From: Hydrogenispora ethanolica
GTDB lineage: Bacteria; Bacillota; UBA4882; UBA8346
Assembly: GCF_004340685.1 (NCBI RefSeq)
Contig: NZ_SLUN01000030.1
Location: 1 to 64,000 of the forward strand
DNA: 64,000 bases
Reading direction: 5' to 3'
Both the position numbers and the translations under genes were made by a program. Shown one piece after another: positions 25,812 to 33,441 of the stretch. How positions within the stretch are numbered: position 1 is the first letter of the stretch; every line of letters begins with the position of its first letter. The notes beneath the pieces were generated by a model. That model had not been told where the DNA came from. It searched no databases and saw nothing but the letters and a program-made list of their open reading frames with translations.

Positions 25812-26168
25812 CTTATCCACAGCCAAAACCGTTAACCACGTTAAACGGATCCATTTATCCACAAAAATAGGTCGCTTATCCACAAAAAGAGCTTGCTGAA
25901 CGACTGAGCAAGCTCTCTCATTCACAAAACAAGCTTGCTTATCCACAAAACGAGCTTGCCGAGCGACTGAGCGAGCTCACTGATTCACAAAACCAGCTTG
26001 CTGATTCACAAAACAAGCTCACTCATCCACAAAAAGAGCTCGCTGAACGACTGAGCAAGCTCGCTTATTCACAAAACGAGCTTGCCCGGCGACTGAATGA
26101 GCTCTTTCAGTCACCCAAAGCGATCCGTGATTCGCAAAACGTTCTCTTTCAGCTCCTCAGGTCCGTAT
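25812..26168. repeat. 21-bp-period array 3 with DnaA-box-like nonamers
   Basis: Seventeen successive 21-bp units run in perfect register. Two types alternate: one begins CTTATCCACAAAA and ends with AGCTTG, the other (CTGAACGACTGAGCAAGCTC) forms a hairpin with its neighbour. TTATCCACA occurs four times (25813, 25855, 25876, 25939) and TTATTCACA once (26065); several others differ by one base. No start codon with RBS opens the frame that crosses it. The array lies just upstream of the YesM gene of module 1 and is homologous, in opposite orientation, to array 4. Confidence 0.85.
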
Positions 26169-26186
26169 CCGCAAAACGGCGCTAGA

Positions 26187-26204
26187 TATAGGATGAAATA
26201 AATT
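26187..26204. repeat. Family C solo terminus
   Basis: ATAGGATGAAATAAATTC matches the left end of the family C element at 3314 but the partner end is not seen nearby. Confidence 0.5.
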
Positions 26205-26447
26205 CTTTTGTTACACTTCGCGATTTACCCTTGAAATCCAACCTGCCGGTTCGGCAATTCTCCGTGATACTCAGGGCGAATGGCACAAATTGACTGGGCA
26301 TGGGGGCTGATAATTTTATATAATGATAATGATATTTAAAATTTTGCCGAAGAAATTGTTAAAGAAGCCCGGCGCAGGTAACAATCAGTTTTGCCGGTTT
26401 TCGGGACATCCGAAACGACTTCGCCGGAGAGGGAGGCGACCCGTTCA

Positions 26448-28304
26448 TTGTTCCAAGTTCCTGCTTGGATTAGGCGGCATTCTTTTTCTTGGAAGATATC
26501 TTTCACCCAAAAACTGATGCTGATATTTCTGTTCGTCTCTTTGATACCGGTAACACTGGTTCAGCTCTTCAATTATTATTACACCGTGAAAGTGATGGAG
26601 CGAAAAGTCAAGGAATATGCGGGCAGTAGCTTAACCCATACGATCCGGAACCTCCGGACCGAATTGTCGGCTTACGAGGATCTAGTCTATCAGGTCGCAT
26701 ACGATGACAGTCTGATTGAGTTGCTGGCGCAATTAAACGACAAGTACGATGCGGCCACCTGGAACAAATTGCAACTGAAATTGAATATCCTTTCCTACTC
26801 GAAAAAGTGGATCAATAGCCTGGTGCTGATCACCGAGAACGGCGATTCCGTGATCAGCATCGACCGAACCGGGCAGGACATTAACAATCATTTTTGGCAG
26901 TCATTGGGGGATCTCACGGGGACGACGTTTTACCGCAAAAGCATCGAGCTATACAGTCGGAATGTTTGGGAAGGCACCAAGTTTTTAGGGGCTTACGGCG
27001 ATACATTATACTATTCTTTCTTCCTCAGCCGGCGGATCATTGATTTCAATACCAACCGGCCGCTGGGAGTGGTGGTCCTGAGCATCGGCGAACCTTTGCT
27101 GACCGGCATCTATGCCGATCAAAAGGAAGAGATGCGTCAGGATCTGAATAAAACTTTCATTGTGGATGAAACAGGGCGGATCATCTCGCATCCGGTGAAA
27201 AAGCTGATCGGCGGGGACGTGCGCGATATCTTCCCGCCACCGGTCGCCAAACAACTGTTGCGGAAAGAAGACCTCATCGAGCTGAATTCGAAAATCTTCG
27301 GCAAAGGGGTGATCGTGGACAGCGCGCCGATCTCCAAGACCGGCTGGCGGGTCGTGAACATCATTGACCGGGATCATCTTTTCCGGGAGATCCGCCTGAC
27401 GAAAAACCTGATCCTGCTGATCCAGACTTTCGCCATGATCTCCTTGATCCTGATCGCGATCAGCGTCTCCAAGCGATTGACCGCTGCGGTGAAAAAGATC
27501 GTTCAGGCCATGCTCAAAGCCGAAAACGGCGACTTGTCGGTGCGGGTTGAAACCGATACCGACGACGAAATTTCGCTGATTGCCAAGAGTTTTAATACCA
27601 TGATCGAGAAGATCCGGAGCTTGGTGGAGGAAGTCAAAAGGGTGACCCAGAAAGAGAAGGAAGCGGAGATTAAGAAGCTTGAGATGCAGATCAACCCGCA
27701 TTTTCTCTATAATACGCTCGATTCGATCAATTGGATGGCGATCGAAAAGGGCGAACTGGAGATCAGCGAGAGCCTGAAGCAGTTGGCCAATATTTTGCGT
27801 TACAGCGTCAACGGCAGCAATCAAAAAGTGACGCTCCGGCAAGAGAGCGAATGGCTCCGGGATTATCTCGCCCTGCAAAAATGCCGTTTTTCCGATAGCT
27901 TCACCTATCGGATCGCCATTGACCCCGAGCTGATGGATTGCTGGATCCATAAACTATTGCTCCAGCCGTTTATCGAAAACGCGATCATTCATGGCTTGGC
28001 GGGAAAGACGAACGGCGGGATATTGGAGATCACCGGGAAGAGCTTTGGCGCGGATCAGATGCTGCTGACCATCCGCGATAACGGCAAGGGAATGAACCGG
28101 GCGAAGATTCTCAGTGTCTTTGAGAAACGGGAAAATGGGGAAGCCGGGATCGGCATTACGAACGCCCTGTCGCGCCTGGAACTGTATTACGGAGCCAATT
28201 ACCGGCTGCACGTCAAAAGTCCGGTGAATGGCGGTACGATTATTCGAATCATTATTCCCAAGGATTGGGAGGGTCGGGAGACAGATGCGAATCGTTGTGG
28301 TTGA
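26448..28304 (+). CDS. YesM-type sensor histidine kinase, module 1
   Basis: A 618-residue membrane kinase. TM1 is at residues about 23-45, an extracellular Cache-like sensor spans about 46-310, TM2 is near 325-345, then HAMP, then the His_kinase domain of the LytS/YesM type. The phosphoacceptor is His418 in QINPHFLYNTLD; the ATP-binding part has QPFIENAIIHG, DNGKGM and GIGITNALSRL. The TTG at 26448 is preferred because GGGAGG lies 11 bases upstream; the open frame extends to 26391, and an ATG at 26517 would leave TM1 at the very N-terminus. It overlaps the response-regulator gene by 20 bp. The likely signal is an extracellular oligosaccharide. Confidence 0.88.
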   Translation: MFQVPAWIRRHSFSWKISFTQKLMLIFLFVSLIPVTLVQLFNYYYTVKVMERKVKEYAGSSLTHTIRNLRTELSAYEDLVYQVAYDDSLIELLAQLNDKYDAATWNKLQLKLNILSYSKKWINSLVLITENGDSVISIDRTGQDINNHFWQSLGDLTGTTFYRKSIELYSRNVWEGTKFLGAYGDTLYYSFFLSRRIIDFNTNRPLGVVVLSIGEPLLTGIYADQKEEMRQDLNKTFIVDETGRIISHPVKKLIGGDVRDIFPPPVAKQLLRKEDLIELNSKIFGKGVIVDSAPISKTGWRVVNIIDRDHLFREIRLTKNLILLIQTFAMISLILIAISVSKRLTAAVKKIVQAMLKAENGDLSVRVETDTDDEISLIAKSFNTMIEKIRSLVEEVKRVTQKEKEAEIKKLEMQINPHFLYNTLDSINWMAIEKGELEISESLKQLANILRYSVNGSNQKVTLRQESEWLRDYLALQKCRFSDSFTYRIAIDPELMDCWIHKLLLQPFIENAIIHGLAGKTNGGILEITGKSFGADQMLLTIRDNGKGMNRAKILSVFEKRENGEAGIGITNALSRLELYYGANYRLHVKSPVNGGTIIRIIIPKDWEGRETDANRCG

Positions 28305-29829
28305 AGATGAACTCCGTACCCGGAGAAGTATTATTAAGTTGCTCACCAAGCTCAATCCCGATTACCGGGTGGTTGGCGAGGCCGAGGACGGCGCCGCGGG
28401 TCTGACGGTGATCGAGCAGACCGCGCCGGATCTGGTCATTACGGACATCAAAATGCCCAATATCGACGGCTTGGAGATGATCAAGACACTGAAGCTGCGG
28501 AACGCGGATCTTCGCAGCAAATTCCTCATTCTCAGCGGCTATGCCGAGTTCGAATATGCCCAACAGGCATTGAAACTGGGGCTGGTTGAGTACCTGTTAA
28601 AACCGATCACCGTCCCTGAATTGATCGCCAGCCTTCAAAGTATCGAGCGGATGCTGGCCAAGGAGCAAGAGGCCGCCGGGATGCTGGCGGCGCGGTCGGA
28701 ACCGCCGGAGAAACTTTTGGGAAAGATCATGATGGACCAAGGCAATTCGCCGGCGGATATCGGGAAACTGGCCCAGCATTTTGAGCAAGTTGCCGCTGTC
28801 CGGTGGTCCCTGGGATTAATCCGCTTTGAGCCGGATGTGCCAGAGCCGGAGCAGGAGGATTGGGTCGCCGAGTTGACCAGGCTGATCGGGGATGACAGCT
28901 GGGGCGAACTGCGGCCGTTGCTGGCCGCCAACAAGCCCCGGAGGGAACTGGCGTTACTTTTTCCACAGCAGGCGGCGGGCTCCGGCGCTAGCTTCATGGG
29001 AAAGCTGCGGAGTCACTGCGCGGATCACTGGTCCGGCGAGGTGGTGGCCGGCTATGCGGAGCTGGACGGGTTGGAGACGATCGGCCGGACGTATCTGTGG
29101 ATCAGCGCTAACCTGAAGTGGAATCTGGTATTGGAGGATATCGTTTTCCAGGAGAAGGTGGCGCTGTTCAAGCCGGAGCAATTTATATATCCCACCGAGA
29201 TGGAGATCAAAATCACCCAGCGGATTGCGACTTTGAATTTTGGGGACCTTTTCGACGAGCTGGAACAGTTTTTTGGCCGCCTCAAGGCGCGTTTATTCCA
29301 TCCCGACGATTTGCGAGAGGCGGTCACCCGGCTGACGGGAGCGGTGCTCTATGCGATCCAGCGGGAACGGGCTGAAATGAATGACCAGGTCAAAAACACC
29401 TTGATTATCAGCAGGATGGACCAGTGTCTTTGGCTCGGAAATAAGCGGAAAATCCTGGAGGATCTCCTCCGCCAGGTGGCCGGGGAATGCAGCCGGAAAG
29501 TCAGCCAGTATAACCTGGTGATCCGGAAAACCCTGAAGATCATCGAGAAAGAGTACCATCTGGATCTCTCCTTGGAGTATCTGGCGGGAAAGCTGCACAT
29601 CACGCCGGAGTATTTAAGTGCGCTTTTCGCACGGGAAACCGGGAAAAATCTCATCGCTTACCTGACCGAATACCGGATCGAAAAATCAAAGGATCTGTTG
29701 TTGAGCCGGCAGTATAAGATTTACGAGATCGCCAAAATGGTGGGATATTCCGACGTCAAATACTACTGCAAAGTCTTCAAGAAGATCACCGGGCATTCGG
29801 CGGGAGACTATCTGAAGCTGTCTTGTTAA
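28285..29829 (+). CDS. YesN-type response regulator with AraC DNA-binding domain, module 1
   Basis: A 514-residue regulator. The N-terminal receiver has the acidic pair (VVEDE), phosphoacceptor Asp54 in VITDIKMPN and the LLKPI Lys. A long, less conserved middle part follows, and the C-terminal 100 residues are AraC-type (LSLEYLAGKLHITPEYLSALFARETG and IYEIAKMVGYSDVKYYCKVFKK). The ATG at 28285 lies inside the end of the kinase gene with GGGAGGGTCGGGAG upstream. It probably activates the binding-protein operon that starts 240 bp downstream. Confidence 0.9.
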   Translation: MRIVVVEDELRTRRSIIKLLTKLNPDYRVVGEAEDGAAGLTVIEQTAPDLVITDIKMPNIDGLEMIKTLKLRNADLRSKFLILSGYAEFEYAQQALKLGLVEYLLKPITVPELIASLQSIERMLAKEQEAAGMLAARSEPPEKLLGKIMMDQGNSPADIGKLAQHFEQVAAVRWSLGLIRFEPDVPEPEQEDWVAELTRLIGDDSWGELRPLLAANKPRRELALLFPQQAAGSGASFMGKLRSHCADHWSGEVVAGYAELDGLETIGRTYLWISANLKWNLVLEDIVFQEKVALFKPEQFIYPTEMEIKITQRIATLNFGDLFDELEQFFGRLKARLFHPDDLREAVTRLTGAVLYAIQRERAEMNDQVKNTLIISRMDQCLWLGNKRKILEDLLRQVAGECSRKVSQYNLVIRKTLKIIEKEYHLDLSLEYLAGKLHITPEYLSALFARETGKNLIAYLTEYRIEKSKDLLLSRQYKIYEIAKMVGYSDVKYYCKVFKKITGHSAGDYLKLSC

Positions 29830-29933
29830 CGCATTGCAAGAAATCAGGAGAAATGGATCTTTTTGTCATGATTGGCGCGAAAAAATAACGAAGCGGCGTT
29901 TCGTATGCAGAAAATTAACCAATCGTTTTCCGT

Positions 29934-29970
29934 GGGGCCTATCGCAAACATAAAGCATAGCCCCATTTTT
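29934..29970 (+). terminator. Terminator after the YesM/YesN pair, module 1
   Basis: GGGGCCTAT (29934-29942) pairs with ATAGCCCC (29957-29964), then ATTTTTGTTT. It separates the regulators from the transport operon. Confidence 0.7.
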
Positions 29971-30005
29971 GTTTAAAAAATTGCACCTTTATAAAGGATT
30001 TCGGA

Positions 30006-30047
30006 TTTATCGTTTTACAGAACCGTAATAAAATGAAATTGTTCCAG
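30006..30047 (+). promoter_or_regulatory. Putative activator-dependent promoter of the module 1 transport operon
   Basis: A -10-like TAAAAT (30029-30034) with no good -35 is followed by TGAAATTGTTCCA. The equivalent place before the module 2 binding protein reads TATAATGAAACTGTTCCA, so the core is shared. Confidence 0.45.
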
Positions 30048-30072
30048 AAACAAGAAAAAAGGAGTGGAAAAG

Positions 30073-31284
30073 TTGAAAAAGGCAAACAAAAAAATCTTGT
30101 CCGTGTTGTTTGTGTTGGTCATGGGGCTCTCTTTAACGGCGGCCAACGCCGCGGCGCCCAAAGTCAAGCTGAGAATGTGGAATATCTTCCCCGGCGCGGT
30201 TCAAGACGCCTTCAAGTCGATCGTGCATGATTATAATGCTTCGCAGGACAAAGTGGAAGTGGTTCCGGAGTATATTCCGCTGCCGGAATTGAAAAAGCAG
30301 CTCTCCATCGGCATGGCGGGCGATGATCTTCCCGACCTGGTCACGGTGGACAATCCGGATCAGGCGGCGTTTTCGGCCATGGGCGTCTTCGAGGACATCA
30401 CTCAGCGCCTGGCCAAGTGGAAACAAGTGAACAAGTTCTTCAAAGGGCCGATCCAATCCACCATTTACAACAAAAGACAGTACGGGTTGCCGTTTTACAG
30501 CAATTGTCTCGCCCTTTTCTACAATGAAACCATGCTACAGGAAGCCGGCGTGAAGCCGCCCCGCAACTTCGGGCAAGTCATGGAAGCGACCAAGAAACTG
30601 ACCACCAAGGAGCACTACGGTCTGGCCATCTGCGCGGCGCGGAGCGAGGAAGGGACCTTCCAATTCCTGCCCTGGCTGATCGCGTCCGGCGGGAATTTCG
30701 CCAAGCTTGACGATGCCAAAGCGACCCGCGCGCTTCAGATGTGGACCGATTTGGTGAAAAAAGGATACATGAGCAAAGAAGTGATCAACTGGGGACAGCC
30801 GGATGTTGAGAAACAGTTCGCTGCGGGCAAAGCGGCCATGATGATCAATGGCCCGTGGCAGATTTCCAATCTCAAGAAGGACGCTCCCGATCTGAAGTGG
30901 AACGTGGCCCTCTTCCCGAAAGATAAAAAGGAAGCCTCGGTGCTCGGCGGTTACAACATCGCGATTCTCAAGGGCAAACAAGTGAATGAAAGCTTCCAAT
31001 TCCTGACCTATCTCTGCAGTAAGAATGTGATGGCCAAGTTCTGCAGGCTGTCGGGGCATCTGCCGGCCCGGAGCGATGTCGCTCAGGATGATACCTGGCA
31101 AAAGGATCCAATCCTGAAAACCTTTATGGATCAAATGAAATACGCGATGCCGCGGGGACCCCATCCCAAATGGCCGGAGTTCTCCGGGGCCATCCAGATT
31201 GCTATCCAGGAAGCCCTCTCCGGATTCAAAACACCGGCCCAAGCGCTGAAGGATGCCTCCAAAAAAGTGAATATCGTGCAATAA
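30073..31284 (+). CDS. Sugar ABC transporter substrate-binding protein, module 1
   Basis: A 403-residue extracellular binding protein of the family 1 (MalE-like) class. A signal peptide (ILSVLFVLVMGLSLTAANA) ends at ANA-AAP; there is no lipobox Cys, so it may be released or held by the uncleaved signal. The mature part opens VKLRMWNIFPG and has typical MalE-fold blocks (YGLPFYSNCLALFYNETMLQ, FAAGKAAMMINGPWQIS, LGGYNIAILKG). The TTG at 30073 has AAGGAG eight bases upstream. Two strong hairpins separate it from the permease genes. Substrate probably a xyloglucan or other alpha-xyloside/alpha-glucoside oligosaccharide, from the downstream GH31. Confidence 0.9.
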   Translation: MKKANKKILSVLFVLVMGLSLTAANAAAPKVKLRMWNIFPGAVQDAFKSIVHDYNASQDKVEVVPEYIPLPELKKQLSIGMAGDDLPDLVTVDNPDQAAFSAMGVFEDITQRLAKWKQVNKFFKGPIQSTIYNKRQYGLPFYSNCLALFYNETMLQEAGVKPPRNFGQVMEATKKLTTKEHYGLAICAARSEEGTFQFLPWLIASGGNFAKLDDAKATRALQMWTDLVKKGYMSKEVINWGQPDVEKQFAAGKAAMMINGPWQISNLKKDAPDLKWNVALFPKDKKEASVLGGYNIAILKGKQVNESFQFLTYLCSKNVMAKFCRLSGHLPARSDVAQDDTWQKDPILKTFMDQMKYAMPRGPHPKWPEFSGAIQIAIQEALSGFKTPAQALKDASKKVNIVQ

Positions 31285-31292
31285 GTTCTTTC

Positions 31293-31374
31293 ATCAGGCT
31301 GGGTTCATTGCTTCGAATGAGTGGCCCAGCCTGATTCAGTCAAGACAAGATGCGGGGGATGTTTCTCATCCCCC
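31293..31374 (+). promoter_or_regulatory. Two intercistronic hairpins between binding protein and permease
   Basis: ATCAGGCTGGG (31293-31303) pairs with CCCAGCCTGAT (31324-31334), and GGGGGATG (31354-31361) with CATCCCCC (31367-31374). Neither has a T tract. Such hairpins commonly protect the upstream message and partly stop transcription, giving more binding protein than permease. The rest of the gap to 31669 shows no gene. Confidence 0.6.
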
Positions 31375-31668
31375 ACAGCCAAGCGGCTGAAAAAACCCGA
31401 AATTGGCCGGGGTTGGTTTGCGAAACCGGTTTCCGTTGAGCCGAATCCTTGGCAAAAGAGAGCCGGATGGATTGGAATGGATGAATTGAGGGGACTGCCT
31501 CAATCTTCTTCAGGATACCCAAAAATGTTTGAAGCATCGTTCGATAAGTTGAAATAAATACGGCCAATCGTTGTTTATTTCAAACTTATGAATCAAGGAA
31601 ATATGTTGCAATCGCCAAAGTTATGCAAAGAACTGATTGCAACGTTTATCGATTGGGGTGGGATGATT

Positions 31669-32571
31669 ATGAAAAAATCTCGAGCGGAAGCCGGGGATTG
31701 GGCGAAGTATCTGTTTGTACTGCCGGCGCTGCTGTTTATGTTGGCCTTTATCGGCTATCCGATTATTTATAACATAATCCTGAGCCTGCGGGACGTCAGC
31801 GTGATGACGTTTCAAAATGCCAAGGAACTGGTGGGCCTCAGGAATTATGTGCAGCTTTTCACCGAGTCGAATGGCATTTTGAACCTTTCGATCCTGAACA
31901 CTTTCTTTTATACGGCGGTCTGTCTGATCTTCCAGTTTTCCATCGGGTTCGCTTTCGCCATCTTTTTCGCGCTGAGGTTCCGCTATGCCAGCTTTCTGCG
32001 CGGGCTGGCGATGATCGCCTGGATGGTGCCGATGACCATCACCGGCCTGATGTTTAAGTACATGTTGAGCCCGAGCGGCGGCTTGATCAATGAGATCCTG
32101 ATGGCGCTGCACCTGGTCAAGGAGCCGGTGGAGTGGCTGATCAACGGGAAAACCGCGATGTGGGGCATTATCATCACCAATATCTGGGTGGGCATACCCT
32201 TCAATATGATCCTCCTGGCCACCGGGATCACCACGATACCCGAGAGCGTCTATGAGAGCGCCAATATTGACGGAGCCAATTTCCTGCAGAAGTTTTTCTG
32301 CATTACGGTTCCGATGATCCGGCCGGCGATCATGTCCGTGCTGACCCTGGGCTTTATCTATACCTTCAAAGTGTTCGACCTGGTCTTCATCATGACCAAC
32401 GGCGGGCCGGTCAATGCGACGGAGGTACTCTCCACCTTGGCGTACCGGATGTCTTTCGTGGAGTTTAACTTCAGCAAAGGCGCGACGGTATCCAATGTCC
32501 TGTTCATCATCCTGTTCTTCGTCGGCCTTTTCTACTTACGCCTGATCCGCCAGAATGAGGAGGTCATGTAG
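31669..32571 (+). CDS. Sugar ABC transporter permease (MalF-like), module 1
   Basis: A 300-residue membrane protein with six hydrophobic segments, the first being YLFVLPALLFMLAFIGYPIIYNIIL. The cytoplasmic EAA loop reads YESANIDGANFLQKFFCITVPMIRP, which contacts the ATPase. The ATG at 31669 with GGTGGG upstream is chosen; the open frame extends further but the added residues are not conserved-looking. Its stop abuts the start of the partner permease, so both are made together. No ATPase gene follows. Confidence 0.9.
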   Translation: MKKSRAEAGDWAKYLFVLPALLFMLAFIGYPIIYNIILSLRDVSVMTFQNAKELVGLRNYVQLFTESNGILNLSILNTFFYTAVCLIFQFSIGFAFAIFFALRFRYASFLRGLAMIAWMVPMTITGLMFKYMLSPSGGLINEILMALHLVKEPVEWLINGKTAMWGIIITNIWVGIPFNMILLATGITTIPESVYESANIDGANFLQKFFCITVPMIRPAIMSVLTLGFIYTFKVFDLVFIMTNGGPVNATEVLSTLAYRMSFVEFNFSKGATVSNVLFIILFFVGLFYLRLIRQNEEVM

Positions 32572-33426
32572 ATGAAATCACCCGCCTGGAGACTATCGGA
32601 CCAGCACCGGGAGTGGCTCTTGAACGGAATCGCCATTGCGATCTGCGCTGTCTTTCTCTTCCCCATCTATTGGCTGATCGTGACCTCGCTCAAGACGGAG
32701 GCGGAGATCTTCCGGACGCCGCCCACCTTATTCCCGACGGCGGTGCAGTTTAAGAACTACATCGTCGAATCCAGCGGCGGCTTCAGCATCTACCGCTCCT
32801 TCTTCAACAGCATGCTGATCTCGCTCAGCACGATGGTCATCTCGATGGCCCTCTCGACGCCGGCCGCCTATGGCATGGCCCGCTACAACATGTCGTTCAA
32901 AAAGACCATGCTGCTTTTGTTCCTGGTTACGCAGATGATGCCGCCGACACTGATCCTGACCCCGCTGTTCATCATCTTTAAGCAAGCGCGGGTGCTCAAC
33001 ACCTATCTGGCGCCGATCATCGCCGACTGCACCATCGCCATCCCGTTCAGCGTCCTCACCCTCCGGACCTACTTCCTGTCGATCCCCAAGGAGCTGGAGG
33101 AGTCGGCCCGGATCGACGGCTGCAACAAATTCGTGGCCTTTATGAGAATCATGATTCCGGTGTCCTATCCCGGCGTCATTGTGTCGGCGGCTTTCTCATT
33201 CCTGTTCGCCTGGGGCAACCTGATCTATCCGCTGACCTATCTCACCAATCAGGCGATGCGCCCGTTGACCGCGGGAATCTATAACTTCATCATTGCCGAG
33301 TACGGCATCAGTTGGAACCGGGTGATGGCTTTCGGGGTCCTGACGGTGCTCCCGGTCATCGTCATCTTTATCAGCTTGCAAAAATACCTGGTTGGCGGTC
33401 TAACCACCGGCACCGTCAAAGGATAA
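32572..33426 (+). CDS. Sugar ABC transporter permease (MalG-like), module 1
   Basis: A 284-residue partner permease with six membrane segments and the EAA loop EESARIDGCNKFVAFMRIMIPVSYPG. The ending GLTTGTVKG is typical of carbohydrate-uptake permeases of this class. GAGGAGG lies within the end of the preceding gene. The GH31 gene starts 15 bp downstream, so import and hydrolysis are coupled in one operon. An ATPase of the MsmX/MsmK kind must be supplied elsewhere. Confidence 0.92.
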   Translation: MKSPAWRLSDQHREWLLNGIAIAICAVFLFPIYWLIVTSLKTEAEIFRTPPTLFPTAVQFKNYIVESSGGFSIYRSFFNSMLISLSTMVISMALSTPAAYGMARYNMSFKKTMLLLFLVTQMMPPTLILTPLFIIFKQARVLNTYLAPIIADCTIAIPFSVLTLRTYFLSIPKELEESARIDGCNKFVAFMRIMIPVSYPGVIVSAAFSFLFAWGNLIYPLTYLTNQAMRPLTAGIYNFIIAEYGISWNRVMAFGVLTVLPVIVIFISLQKYLVGGLTTGTVKG

Positions 33427-33441
33427 TAGGAGGAACAGCCA

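Noticed and set aside
25812-26168. CRISPR array
   Set aside because: Repeats are continuous, 21 bp, without unique spacers of constant length, and no cas genes are present.
29853-29890. 11-codon ORF after the first YesN gene
   Set aside because: AGGAG is too close to the ATG and the peptide is too short to judge.
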